A stretch of DNA of 64,000 nt from Casuarius casuarius (lineage: Eukaryota; Chordata; Aves; Casuariiformes; Casuariidae): NCBI GenBank assembly GCA_003342895.1, contig PTFA01000056.1:782115-846114 (forward strand). The letters are read 5' to 3'. The notes under the pieces were generated by a model. That model did no database searches, was not told the DNA's origin, and was given only the letters and a program-made list of their open reading frames with translations. Made by a program: the position numbers and the translations under genes. Within the stretch, counting starts at the first letter, position 1; each line of letters opens with the position of its first letter. Shown here piece by piece: positions 1-12,312 of the stretch.

Positions 1-110
1 TGGCCTTGGGCAAGTTACTGAACATTTTTTGTATCTTGGTTTATCTATTTAATAGAATGCTTATAGAGCACAATGCACAAATACTAACACTTCAGAAAAA
101 AGATCAGCCC
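1..110 (+). repeat. MIR-like SINE fragment, cut by window start
   Basis: The window opens with CCTTGGGCAAGTTACT, close to the MIR (CORE-SINE) segment that follows the tRNA-derived head. The next bases (tatcttggtttatctatttaatagaatgc) are a worn match to the MIR stretch reading cctcagtttcctcatctgtaaaatg. The head would lie upstream, outside the window. MIR-type elements are old in amniotes and sparse in birds. The right border is a guess because similarity fades after about base 70. Confidence 0.45.
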
Positions 111-3100
111 AACTAGTGTCATACATGTGTTCAAGAAAGTACAGTTAGGGAGGAGCAGCAGAACTGCTGCCTCTCATCTTTCAGCTTGAAAAGATAGAGG
201 GTGAGATGTGCTTTCTGTTTCTCCTCAGTCACTCTGAGCATATTTTGGCACAAAAGAGAGGGAGATGCAGAGGAAAACTGAGAGCTGGGTTCTCATGAAT
301 GGGATCCTTCACTCCCTGGTGCCTCAGGAGAATGTAGATGGAGTTGTCTTTTCTTGGCACAGGTGTCAGCTCTGTCCTACCTCTGAGCAAATTACCACTT
401 TCTGGAGCCACTGTCTAATGAGGAAAGCAATGACAGGGGGCTCTTCCATGTAAGGACGGAGGGGACACGGATGTATTTGAAATCTCATGCTTCTATTCAC
501 CCCATATGGGTTAAAGCGACACCAAATGTTGCCTTCAAAGTTACTTCATTTATGAAATTAGTTATTTGATGGTATAGCTTTATTACAAAATGTCACCCTG
601 GCAGACATCTTTCCCTGGTGGCTACTGAGGTTGCCAGTGCTGCAGCTGACCACCATTCTGCATCCAGTGGCTATCTGCTGATGCGGGTGTCAAGTGCCAG
701 GAAAGGGAAGAGCTCCAGCAGTAAACACTGTGTTGGGAAAAATCCCTGCCAGCTCCACCCTGGAAACACAGTGTGTTCCTACCAGCTGTTTGCTTATGAC
801 AAATTTGGCTACCTGACTGCCAGCCTTGCTGTGGTCAGAGTCCTCATCAAATCACAGCACAGTACATAATCAGTTTTGACTTGCAAGGAATAAAAAAAGA
901 AATCTCAATCAGAACTGCAGATCAAACAAGACACATAATTAACTTCAGCCCTGCTCATTCACACTGAACATCCCTACCGTCTCTTCTCTCTCCTTTAGGC
1001 CGAATTGTGGTATCTGCAAATGTCCAAAGTAAGGTTTGGAGAGGTACAGAACAGTATTTAGATTGTACTTTAGAGAAATGTCTGAGCACGTATTATAACA
1101 TTTTCTTTCCAATGTCCTTTGGATGAACAGTACAGGGAAAGTAACAATGATTTAGTTTATAAAGTCCAAAGTGAACAAAATTTAATACTGCTTACTTCAG
1201 TCTTCCTCATATCTGTGAGGGAGTACACAGCATTGTACAATTTTTCTCATTTACTCGCTCTTTATAGGATAGGATTTTGCAGCATTTTCTCTTTTAACTG
1301 GCCTGTCATAATGGTTCCTAATACTGGAACACGCCGCTCTATGTAGTGGCTACTCACAGCCCTACCAGCAGGGACAAGCCCACACTGAGCACCACTGTCT
1401 CATGGAGACAGTTGGGAAGGGGAGACTGAGAGGAAGAGCTCAAGGGCGATTTTTGACACAAACAAATAGGTAACCAAAGTTCATTTTCTACATCAAAATT
1501 TAAACTGAATGTGAAGATGCAGTGGCATCTGCTGTATTGTCTGGTTCTACATGTTAAGGAGTCTTTGATCAAAACAACATACATTATTTCTTTGTTGAAA
1601 CTGTAAACAAATGTCTGAAGATATGTTTTAAACAGGAATGCAATCCTGATTGTGAATTAATTTCAAAAATGTTTTTTATTTTGCTGTGCCATGGGAAAAT
1701 GAATTCCTTTTTTGGTCACAGAATAATTTACATATTTTAAATAATTAGATATGTGCTTTATTTAGTTTTAAATTTTTAATTTTTTTGAAGACTTAAAATT
1801 CTTCAAGGCTGAAGATAAGATACTACTTTATATGTCTAATTAGTTTTTTTCAGAATTGCATAAGTGAGAAATGTGTTTGAGACCTACAACCAGCTTTGAC
1901 ATAAGAATACAGTAGGTGTAGATAAAATCCCTGGATAGTCATCATGCATTTTTGACTTGTTTTCCTTAGTAGCCATATGATAAGAATAAATCCAGTTTTG
2001 AAAATGTGTGACATAGGGCATCTGAGATACAAAGTAACCAGGTCTAATTATAGGAAGTAATGACTTTATCTTAAAGCTGTAACATTTATTTTTCTTTATA
2101 TACTATTCATTTATCACTAGCTGTTTCCAGCATGTTTTAAATATTTAATATGGCAATGTCCACATGATATTTATATGTAAAAGATTTAGATCTACTAATC
2201 CAAGTCCACATAAAGCTGTTATCCAGAGCTGCAGCTTTCTAATTTATGTACTTACACGCACACCTATACATACAAACAGGCAATTGTTTGTTATATAGAC
2301 AGATAGTTTTCAGTTGTGCAAACTAGTAAGATACTCCACACTATCATTGCAAAAAAAATCTAATAGTCAACTATTCTAATGAGAAAAAGCTCTCTAATGC
2401 AAAAAGCGATGCTTTTAGTGGAAATGGACTCAGTCTGCTGAAACAAAACAGGTGGACTGTGAGAAATTAATCTAAGTAGTATGATAAAAAATTGGAGGTA
2501 TGTACTCCTTTTTATTTTCTTCCCCAGCCTTTAGTTGGGTACAGTATCACTAAACTCAGAGATTAACAAAAACAGGGTAAGCCCCAGAGAAAATTGCCCA
2601 TGAAGAAGATATGCAAGAGAGCTATCTAAATCTTGCTTACTTTAAAAAAAAAAAATCTTTCCTGATAGTTTTGGCAGCCTTTGCCGAGAGGACTTAAAAC
2701 TGCTATATACCTTCAAACATAGACTGCATCTTTGGTGATTTAGATATAGATTTATATTGAGAGTGTTCAAAGACCTTCAGAATTTGCCCCATTAATCTCA
2801 GCCTGTGGAACCCAGCCTCTGCAGTACATTGTTTGTCCCACTTTCTGCCCCTGATCCTTCTGCTGTGCCAGCCCAGGAGGGAGCAGCTTCAGGCGAACCT
2901 GTGAGGGGAAGAGCCAGGGGACAATGTATGACTGGAGTCTGGGGCTTCTTGCTAGTCTACGCTAGAAAGGGCCTGGTGGAACAGTAAGCAGAGACAGCAT
3001 CAAGCTCCATTAAAGGACACAGCCTCATATTCGCTAGAGCTGAGAGCACTTCCCAGCTCCTGGGTCCAAATCCGTGTTAGAGCAAGAGCAAGGAATGAGC

Positions 3101-3867
3101 AGGTCATCTTGCTGTCTCCTCTCAAACCTTGGTTTCCACAGACGCAAGGACTCAGTATGAGCCTGAGTATGGACCTGGAGCAGTCAGTGGACCATACCTG
3201 GGAGTCATGCAGTGCAGCACACCTATCCTAGGAATACTCATCCAAAAGGTACTCTAGGAATACCTACAGGTTCAACCTACAATTATGAGCCAGGGCTCAC
3301 ACAATAGTTTCCAACACAGCTGGCTTTAGGAACAGGCAAATGGGAAGCAAAATGGCCCTGCTGCCTATTTATCTAAGGCAGAATCCTGGACAGAAAGGTT
3401 CACTTTTGCTGCTGCTGGTGCTACTGAGGAAGGTATCTAAGTACATGGAGCAGTGGCTGCTGGATGCAAGGGAAGTTCATTTTTTCACCTCAACCCTTCT
3501 CCCTTCTTTTCTGGTGGCTGTTCATTATTATGGTGGGAAAATTCAATTTGGTTCTGCTTCTAGTACTGGAACATGCTGGAAATACATCACTGCACTAACA
3601 GTCTTCATTCAGCAGAGCTTTCTTGCCTGATAATCAATCAGTCTTAGCAGTATTTGTATATTCTTATTTGACATGTAATTTTGTTTTAGTTCTGTTTCAT
3701 TTGTATTAGGTGAAAATGCAAAAAGAGGTTAGAGAAAGGAAGAGAAAAGCCATTAAAGAAGTGCAATTTAAGGAGGAGGTAGGTCGGCTGTGCGATAACT
3801 CTGGGTCATGTTAGTAATGTTCCTCTGTCAACAGCATGACTGGTTGATATTTAAGCTCTTCTTATTG
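111..3867. other. Single-copy non-coding DNA, no gene seen
   Basis: Only short chance reading frames occur here, for example 618-869 (83 codons) and 3340-3630 (96 codons). Neither shows a signal peptide, a recognisable motif or flanking splice sites. A+T-rich stretches lie at 1,640-2,180, and a 12-base A run is near 2,644. No repeat family was recognised. Function, if any, is not visible. Confidence 0.6.
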
Positions 3868-4042
3868 ACTTCTTAGCTTTGGCAAAGTTGAGCAATGGGG
3901 AGAGCACTAAATTGACTCATTTTAGGGGAAGTTCCTTCTCTCTCTGCACCTCAGTTTCCTCACAGGTAACATGAGGACAATTATATTCTTGAGACACACT
4001 TTAAGATGTGCTGTGCAAAGAATAAGCTAGCTATTAGTACCG
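3868..4042 (+). repeat. MIR-like SINE
   Basis: A clear MIR-type match. The core CTCTGCACCTCAGTTTCCTC is at about 3,942-3,961. It is followed by a 'gtaacatgaggacaattat' equivalent of the MIR 'gtaaaatgaggataataat' segment. The end, 'ctgtgcaaagaataagctagctattag', resembles the MIR 3' part (tgctagctattatt). The left side (gctttggcaaagttgagcaatgg) is more diverged. This is a dead, non-autonomous element. A conserved MIR copy can be exapted as an enhancer, but nothing here shows that. Confidence 0.65.
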
Positions 4043-5939
4043 GAAGGTCATCTAAAGGTTTCCCATTGTTCACCACTGCTCCTCGCTTGTCTGCTCATCC
4101 CTCTTTGGTCAAGGAGCACTCAACTGCAGTCAGCCTCTGTTGCTGCTTATCTTTCCATCTACCTGCATTTCAAAAGTAGTAAATACTGAAATTAAATACA
4201 GTGTATTAAAATACCTGACACGTGGCGCATACCTGGTAGGGACTTAGGTGCAGCACTGGGCGGAAGAGGAGAGTTAATGAGACAGGCAGTCCTGTCATCA
4301 TTTTCACTCTGGGAGGGTGCTTGGATACTGCAGCATTGGCCACTGTGCAAGCAGGCTGAGCAGACTGATACCTGGACAAAAGGTATACAGGGGCACTTAT
4401 TGGAAGCAAAAGGTTCATGCTTTAAACTGGATTCAATAAATCGCTTTGTCCTGTAGTGGATGGATATGTATACTGTTAACAGTCCAGTGCTATACAAACA
4501 TTTAGAAGCTTAACACTACATAAAAGTATAAGACTAGATTTAGACTTTAGTAAAATGTTATGAAACTCCAGTGAAATCATGAGGTTGCTGGGAACTGAAG
4601 GTGAGGTTTGTCCCAGAGATTAAATGCACAGATGTGCTTTTAAATGTTATCATTGTTTTGTTTTGTATAGGTATGCTTCAGCAAGGAGAAGTAGAGCCAT
4701 TTTAAAGGGAAACTACATCACAACTTTCTTAAACATTACATGCTATTCCAAATCAATTAACCATGCAGTAGTCCTCAGAGCTTAGCTACAGTTTAGTCTC
4801 TTAGCAGACCAGACAAAAATATGCGTATAAGGGTACCTGTATATAAATACACGTATAAAGAAATTTTTTTTTAAAGAATGTAAGGTCTCTGTGGGTTGTC
4901 TTTTACTGTATTTTCCACTAAAGTATCAGGCTCATGCTTTCCAATGTCAATGATAAAATATACTTTGCTTCTTCCACCATGAATAGCCTTCCATCCCTAC
5001 ATGGGTGATACTCATCAGCACCAGGGGTTGTGGTTGTGTTTAACTTAAGGAGAATTCAGGGATTACCACTCTTGTTTAAGACAAATAGGAACTACCCACT
5101 ACCGTGATGCTTCATCTGACTCACCTGTCTAATAAAGCACTCACATATACTGCAAGGTCCAGTTCCAGAAATTTGCTTTAACAATTGTATGAGCAGAATA
5201 AAAATAACAAAAATAATAATAGAAATCCATTTCATTTCTTATGACATGAGAGGGAAGATGGCATAGGTATGTGTTACACAACATGACAACAAGAGTGATT
5301 TCCGAGTTGGGATATTTTATACATTTTATATTCACTTCATATAAAATGTTGCTTAAGTATAATATCTAAGATAGATATTTTGTGACAAGAAGCACCGACA
5401 GTGTCAGAAGTCAAAGGAAGAACAAGAACAAAAGAAATTTAGATTTTTCTCCATATAATGAGCACAAGAGATTTAGGTACTGATCTCCAAAAAGAGTATT
5501 TTTTCAGGCGCCTAAGCCCATCACTTAGTACACATCTGCAAAACTGCTGCACAAACCACCTTTATTTTTCTGTCTATAAGTCTGTGCCAAGCAGCCTCAG
5601 AGTTGCCACAGTGAATGAACTACTTAGAGTGTGAGGCCCTAAGGACCAACTCAGGATCCTCAGATTTACTGTTACTGTGCAGGACTGGGTTTGATTGTGA
5701 AAGCAAATGGACTCCGTACCAAAGCTGGGCCAGAGTTTTTATGAGGCTGGCTGTGTTTGTGTTCCCCATCCCAAAACAGCATCACTGGTAAAGCACTTCA
5801 GGAATGAGACAGAGCCATGTGCAAGACCTTGCTCTGAAAGGGGTAGCAGAGGGATCCCGAGCTCAGGTTGCCCTCTGCTCAAAAGCATCCTGTAACCAGC
5901 GGGATGTTGACATTTTGCTGTGTGTCTTTTTCTCTCTAG
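4043..5939. other. Non-coding DNA, no gene seen
   Basis: No long frame or known repeat was recognised. The two overlapping minus-strand frames at 4,192-4,497 are short and featureless. Base composition is average for the window. Confidence 0.55.
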
Positions 5940-6042
5940 CTTTTCAGCAATGGGAGAAGTGGGGTAAAACACCTTACTTCAGAAAAGTATGCACTGCTGC
6001 AGACAGACCCTGAGCAGACAGGAATTACCCATCTCAGTAAAG
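5940..6042 (+). other. Candidate exon (splice-like borders), unproven
   Basis: A pyrimidine-rich acceptor (tgtctttttctctctag) ends at 5,939, and a good donor (AAAG|GTATGT) starts at 6,043. The 103 bases between are open in the frame beginning at 5,940, giving 34 codons ending ...QTDPEQTGITHLSK, with phase 0 in and phase 1 out. The peptide matches nothing I recognise. An open stretch this short, with such borders, is expected by chance many times in 64 kb. Confidence 0.15.
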
Positions 6043-6372
6043 GTATGTGCCCAAGCATTCCTCCATATGATGTCTCCAGCTCTTGACACCCCAAATGAGT
6101 TCTCACTGCCCTGGTTTTCTGGAGGTGCTTTTCCCCCTATGCTATAAATGGGAGCAAAAGCTCCTACTTTGGGGCTGAAGGCTTCAGGGGGCCACTGAAT
6201 GGTTTGAGAATCTGAGTATTTTTTGCCAAGGTTATCAGTGGCTCAGGCTGTTTCAAAAGCTGACTGTGATGCCCTAAATCATCCAGACAATTTTGAGAAT
6301 ATTACCTAGAATCACTACAAATGGCTTCAGTTTGCAAACACATCTGAGATAAGTAACCATATGCATTTGAAT

Positions 6373-6443
6373 AGCCCTATTGAATTCAACAGGACTGTTG
6401 GCATGCATCAGGTAAATGTATATTTGCTTGCTGATCCAGGCCT
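6373..6443. repeat. Ancient sauropsid interspersed repeat fragment
   Basis: The pattern 'agccctattgaattcaacaggact...ctgatccaggcc' is a worn version of a palindromic repeat seen widely in bird, turtle and crocodile introns. Its hallmark is a phrase like 'cattgacttcaatgggact' close to 'gcaggatcaggcc'. I recognise the style but cannot name the family safely; it is probably a MITE or LINE-tail derivative. Confidence 0.35.
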
Positions 6444-8490
6444 AAGCAAGGATATTCTACCAAGACTTTTTATTCTCCTTAAAACAATGGCTACACTATA
6501 GAATAGTATTCATAAATTTCCATTCCTCTTTTGTAGAAGTCCATTGTTGTTTTGTTTTTTCTCAGTCAATAAAGCTTCTTTTTTTATTGTCCATAGCTGG
6601 CATGTTTTTTACTATCTTATTTTTCCCCTGATGTTTATAATTCATTGATATTATATAAATTTCCAGGATAATAAGATTTAAAAAATAACTAGAATTAAAT
6701 TGCAGTGTACTGGGATATTACCATGGTTGTTGACTCAGCAAAAGGCTGGGTTCTCTAGCGCATTCTATAATTTGTGTTAGAAGAGCATTTATAGTTATAC
6801 AAAGGTGTTTTTCTGGAACCCTATGAAATATGAAAACACCCAAAGAAAAACAGAAATATGTATTAGATATGTGAAGGACTATTCTGCAGATCCTTATCTT
6901 GACATGCTGTACTGTCTTGCTGAAATTATTATGACTTCATGGTAAAAATGAGAAGAAAGTTTATTTCTCTTATCAGAGTATATTTTTTGATATGTGGAAT
7001 ACAAGTTGTGAAATAGTTGATACTGATGAGATTCAGGAATATACTTTGTTTGTCTTAGCAATAGTAAGAGATATAGCATCTAGCTCTGTTCATTCATACT
7101 TTTCCTAAAGAGTGGTTGAGTCGGCTGTTCTCTCCTACATTGCAGCATCATTTTATTTAATGTTTTAGGAACGGGCACACAGGGTAGCACAGTCCAGAGG
7201 CAGAGCTGGCCTCTGGTGACAGTACAGAGATGAAACTGAATATTCTGAGCTTACATAGTAGAGTATTTCCAATGTTTATATTTTTGAATAGGTTTATTGA
7301 AACCATAAATAAAGGAAAGGTGAGTCTCATCTTGCATTTCTGCAGGATGGATAGGGCAGAGTGGAAACATTTTTAATTTTATGACGTGAAATAGTGAGTC
7401 ACGGTTTCGTGTCCTTTTATTTCAGGTCACTGGTTAATTTCTAGAAATAGTTTTCATGAGTTGTAATGAAAGAAAAGATTATTATAATTACCACTGAAGG
7501 ATTTTTTTGTTTGTTTGTTTCTCATTACAGATTATCAGTCAGAAGTGTTTTGATTGAAAACCTAGAGGCTATTTCAATGTAGGCTTTAATTTCCACATCT
7601 TTTGGAATTTTGATTTAAAAAGCTCACCTTGCTAGTGTACACACATTTATTCCCTGTCTGCTGAGAGGAGAATATGATGGAGTGTCTTGTGTGTGAAGAA
7701 CTTTTTGGGAAGAGCTGCACTTAAAGATTATTTCTGAACAAGGTAAGATTTTTGGCCGTTCTTTGTCATGTAGATGGGATCCTGCAGTCACAGCCCAGTT
7801 TCTGAGAAAGTTTTGTTGCTGGTACGTATTAGCCTTTTGCACCATTTGGCTCTTGTTGCAGAAGGTGGCTGTCATGCGAGATGACAGTCACAGGAAGAGG
7901 TCTTTGAACAGCAGGCAGAAACCTCAGGCCTAACTCTGTGTGGCAGAAGGAAGCATGATTATATTTATTCAGCAGGTTGCCAAGTAGATAAGCTTCTAGA
8001 TGGAACTTTTTCAAACTAAATAGCTTGATCCATAGATGTTATGAGGAGCAATAATCAAAACTGGAGTTTAAAACATGAAAGCAAAGCTGCTATTCTATAT
8101 CTGTCCCGGTCTTATAGATATCCTGCAGCAAAGCCTAAAAAATCCCAAGGCTGCCAGCTAACTTAATTAGGAGACAGGTACCTTTCATCAAGGAAAAGAT
8201 TATAAAGGAAGCAAGCTATTAAAATAAATGGCTCACTTCTTTCCAGGGCCTCGTACTCATGTCAAAATTTGGGTTTAGCCTATAGTTTTTCATTCAGGTG
8301 GATGTTTGTGTTACGTGCCTTCCCTCCAAGCAGTCCTGACAGTTTAGTCCAGCCTGTCTCACGTCCTCTCCCAATGGCTGTTGAATAATCTGTTGAAGAT
8401 GCTGAGTCTTATGGGACTGTATAGATGAAGGCTTTGGCAAAGAAGACAGTGTACAAATATAAAACAATTGTTTACATTTGCCCCATGCAG
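6444..8490. other. Non-coding DNA, no gene seen
   Basis: Ordinary sequence. A short (GTTT)n run is at about 7,507-7,520. Around 7,380-7,420 lie a CRE half-site-like TGACGTGA and an AP-1-like TGAGTCA, only about 20 bases apart. I saw no coding evidence. Confidence 0.55.
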
Positions 8491-8700
8491 AAGCTCATCT
8501 CCGAGCTGAGAAAACGGATGTTTGTGAAGAAGCAGGCGTATACGGCCTTGCACAGCACCAGGTGCTGCAGGGAGACGTAGCTTGGACATGGATACGCAGC
8601 TCCTGCTTGAGGAGTGGACAGAGCCTGACGAAGTGCCACGGCTGGAACCTGCCAAAAGGACTGAGGGTTCGCGCAGCTTACAGATAGCGCTGGAGATCTG
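8491..8700 (+). other. CpG-rich block with candidate exon
   Basis: There are eleven CpGs in 210 bases, by hand count, in surroundings with almost none. An acceptor-like sequence (gtttacatttgccccatgcag) ends at 8,490. The frame starting at 8,491 stays open for 29 codons to a TAG at 8,578-8,580. It begins KLISELRKRMFVKKQAYTAL and has mostly G or C at third positions, unlike the flanking DNA. It could be a terminal exon, a conserved regulatory element or a chance frame. No good donor lies inside it. The reverse strand is also open over the same block (to 8,359), as expected for G+C-rich DNA. Confidence 0.28.
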
Positions 8701-10192
8701 ATGAATAAGATATTGTGCAGCTAAACACATTAACAGACTGCGAGGTGCTTGAATACTATGACAATGAAGGCTGCCTGAGCACCCCAGCTAAATAGATAGA
8801 CACAGCCTGATAGATAGTGGGATCTGGTAGAAATTACATCGAGCCTGTCTATGAAATTCAGGAATATAGGATTTTGTTGCAAATCAGGTCTGGTGTCATT
8901 TAATGAACTAGTATTAACAAGCTTCACAAACTGCATCTTTCACTGTCTCTCAGCTGTATAGCATTCATTAAAAAGAATATATGCAAATTTTAGCAGCATA
9001 AACAGAATTTAAAATAAGGAATAATACAACAAACATTCTAGAAAGCTTTCTGTTTTTCATTCAGGATAAGCTGTCTGTTTGCTATATCCTAGCCTCCAGT
9101 TTGTCCTTTAAAAGGCTGCCACTGCATCGATTAGAAGGAAAAGGCCACAACTTCACCACTCCAGCAGGTGCTCTAGGAAGAACTGTGCTAGTATTATCCT
9201 GTAAAACAGATCTTGGCTAGTGGATCAGTCCCACTTCCACGGAGGTCAGTAGGAGCTTTGCCTGAAGGGCAAGGCTGCCCTCTCTGTCTGAAGCCAAATC
9301 TTTTCTCATACATCAAGAACTCTTCATGATGAAGCAGAAAAGCAGATGCCAGCCCCTTTCACTGCTTCTCCAGGCAAAGTGTAAATCTCAGTGCACTCAG
9401 CAGTAAATTCCTTTAAACATTTACGTGAGCTGAAATTGCTTCATCCGCTGACCTTTGCTCAATGTGCAGCACTTCATGCAACCACAGTTACACATATCAA
9501 ATGGGCAGCTCAGGTAGAGTTCCTGTGTTGTATGCTGAGTTGTATGCCTGTTCTATCTTTTTTTCTGGATGATCCTCCATTACCTCTTACTTTGCTTTTT
9601 ATGTGGTCAGTTGAGGCTCATCCATTTTCTCCTCCGTGGCCTCCATGACGTACTATGTTAACAGGATGCTTCTTCTTATTAAGAGAATAGTAATTCTATT
9701 GTATTTGCCTTCATTTTTATTGGATTTATGATTTAATAATTTATATACCAATCCCCACAGAAGTTAGTTATGTACCCTAATCACAAACTGTTGCCCTTAC
9801 TGGGCAGCAATAATATGAATAAAGGGAAAAATAGCTTCTATATCCTTAGTCCCACGGTAGGCTGAATCTGCAGCATATTCAGCAGTAAAAACACTGCTTC
9901 TGAAAGTGTTATACTTACATACGCCATACTTACAGCTGTGGAGGCAGAAGTCCCCTGATGGCATGGCTAAAAAACTGGATTAACAACCTCAACAAGCTGC
10001 AGCCTTGAAGATGAGGGGTCTATAGTGCTCCAAGTTTTAGGCCGTAGTCCAGATGAGCTCTTTAGAGGTGTGCCTGGCCTCTTCCTGGACTTAAGGGAAT
10101 CAGGAGCATTTTTCTGGTTCACAGAGACTGAAAGCAGAATGCCTGAATACCTTTCTTATAGGTGCAAAATGAAGTTTAACTTACTGAGTGGA
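8701..10192. other. Non-coding DNA, no gene seen
   Basis: Apart from the repeat fragment at 9,221-9,272, nothing is recognised. Short frames such as 9,391-9,648 lack motifs or splice borders. Confidence 0.55.
9221..9272. repeat. Ancient sauropsid interspersed repeat fragment
   Basis: 'ggatcagtcccacttccacggaggtcagtaggagctttgcctga' follows the familiar phrase order 'cccattgacttcaatgggagctttgcctga', with moderate divergence. A related phrase recurs at 25,977-26,022, supporting one dispersed family inside this window. Confidence 0.35.
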
Positions 10193-10214
10193 GGGGAGGG
10201 AGGGTGGGGATGGG
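10193..10214 (+). other. G-quadruplex motif with one-base loops
   Basis: G runs of 4, 3, 3, 4 and 3 are separated by single A, A, T and the dinucleotide AT: GGGG-A-GGG-A-GGG-T-GGGG-AT-GGG. Four runs with one-base loops form the most stable class of predicted intramolecular quadruplex. It stands alone between ordinary A+T-rich sequence, with no promoter-like context seen. Confidence 0.6.
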
Positions 10215-12119
10215 AAAGAGAGCCAGATGTGCCAAGTTTATAGATGGCTAAGCAATGCATTGTTTTTTTCATTTTTCTAAATTAAAAATATTAACTGTTT
10301 TAATTCTTTTACTTTGTTATTTGCTCAGAAAAATGAATTCATTATTGCGTTTCATTAAATGGTAGATCGTATATCTTTTTATTTCTCTAAATGAGAATTG
10401 GAGCAAAGTAGAAATTTAAGCTTAGAAACCATTCTTGTTGTTTAGGTGTATAATTCTTTCTCCTACTTTGCATGCCTGGAACTAATGTGGCATTAAGTAT
10501 ATTCTAATTTTAAAGAATTTAATACATGCATAATCTGCTTTACAAGCAGAGATTAGATTTTTTTCATATTAAAATAAATTGGGGCAACTGAGAGGCATAA
10601 CTTAGGGCATATTCATTTGAACGAAATAGGAAAAATCTTTCATTTTTAATGTTCTTTTTTTAAAGCATTATATACTATATTTTAAAGAGCATTGTGTGAA
10701 GCTTTCATTGAAAAGGACTCATATGTTCTATTACTTCAAATGAAAAATTAAGGCAATGTGATTGAACCTATGTGTAAGCTTGTGTTTATTGTGTGCATTA
10801 ATGGTTTCAGTGTTTTAAAACACAGAAATAGGTGCTTACATATAGTTCAGAACATCTGACTTTTTGTAGAATTACTTGTAAAAACAAGAGCAAGCTCTCA
10901 ACTTTGGGGGATTTTCAGAAGCATTCAGTAACTTAAGACGCCTTCATTCTGGGCTTGGTGTTGCAGCTGGACCTGATTCTTAGAAAGTGACAGAATACTT
11001 ACCTCTGAAAATAAGTCCCCTTAGAAAACTGTACCAAGTTCAGCATTCAAAAATGGGGCCTGTGACATACATGGAATCATATTTAAAAAAACGTTAGTTG
11101 ACAGAGTCCCCAGCATGCCCTTTTTGTTCTCTCTCTCAGTAATGGGAGTCAATATTAAAGCATATGGGCAGAAAATGGGTTTTTAAACATCAAAATTGAC
11201 CTGCTCTTTTGTTGCAGAAATGGGTAAATCCTACCCAGTTCCTGAGAATTGGCATTTCAAGCTTGAAATAGGAGAATAGAGCCTGGGAACTTTGCTTACC
11301 TTGTGTCTTTGTAAAGCTCAAAATTCTTGGCAAGATAAGAAACAGTTACTTTCTATGAATAATTTTAAACTATTTGGTCTTTAGTGTTTGAGGAGTCTCG
11401 GGTTACTACTAAAAGGACTTTCAATCAGTATGTGAACCTTTTACAGTGTGTAGCATTTTTTATCTGCACCGTATCTTTTTATCAAATTAACACATAAAAA
11501 GCTGTCATAACAATTTCACATACTTTTCACCTAAGTGACCTTCTGTAGAGTAGATCTTGGCCAAGGAATAATATTACAGGCCTAATCCTGTTTTCACTGA
11601 TGTTCTTTACAGACTTTCAAGTAAATACACTTGTTTATGTCTCTCACAAGTCATAAACAAGAATCCAACTCTACTTTTTTTTTCTCTCATACACACAAAT
11701 ACATGCACCTAAAGACACCTCTACATAAAAAATGTAAATGTTTATACCTCATCAAAGTCACAAATAAGAAACTACCTGTCCTCCTAATTTTCTCCCCAAT
11801 TACAAGGCATATGCATTTCACATAACATTTGTTATGGAAACACAGCCTCAGTGGTGTTTCCTTCTCTGGTATTTAACTGCTTTAGTGCCATATATTTGTA
11901 ACATCAGCATGTTTGGCTCTAATGTGGGAGAATTCTGGATACAAAGCAGGGTTTACATTATACCTTCTTCTTATGCATCCTGATACCCCTCCCTTCTTTT
12001 CTCCTTTTCCTACTATTTCACAAACAAAAGGCTTTCCTTTTTTGTCATTCTACTAAAAAACCAGATACCCAGGCAGGCAATGCCTTAGATCTGGCTATTC
12101 CTCATTTGGGCACAACAGG
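10215..12119. other. A+T-rich non-coding DNA, no gene seen
   Basis: 10,260-10,860 is notably A+T-rich. On the minus strand a 26-base micro-exon-like stretch at about 11,301-11,326 has a strong acceptor and an AAG|GTAAGC donor. It is too short to weigh. No repeat was named. Confidence 0.5.
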
Positions 12120-12312
12120 AGCCTGCAATCCGATGTCAAGACGTGGCAGCAGCCTGGGAGCAGTGGAGGGATCTCCTCTGCCGAGCCCCCAAGGCTGCAT
12201 CTCTCAAGGCGGTGGCTCGGCTGCCAGCCCTCCTCCCCACCCAGGATGGGGCCCAGATCTGATCTCCGCAGGGCAGCTGAGAGCACGCGCCAAATGTTAA
12301 TGTTGGGCACGT
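12120..12312. promoter_or_regulatory. Small CpG-rich block
   Basis: I count nine CpGs in about 190 bases, G+C is near 60%, and the flanks have almost none. Both strands are open across it (12,106-12,300 plus; 12,095-12,337 minus, 80 codons), which is usual for G+C-rich DNA. No splice-bounded exon or recognisable peptide was found. It could be a small CpG island, an unmethylated enhancer or a remnant of a retroposed G+C-rich sequence. Confidence 0.35.

Noticed and set aside
8359..8730. 123-codon minus-strand frame
   Set aside because: It is the in-register shadow of a G+C-rich block. There is no family likeness, and the plus-strand reading has better composition and an acceptor.
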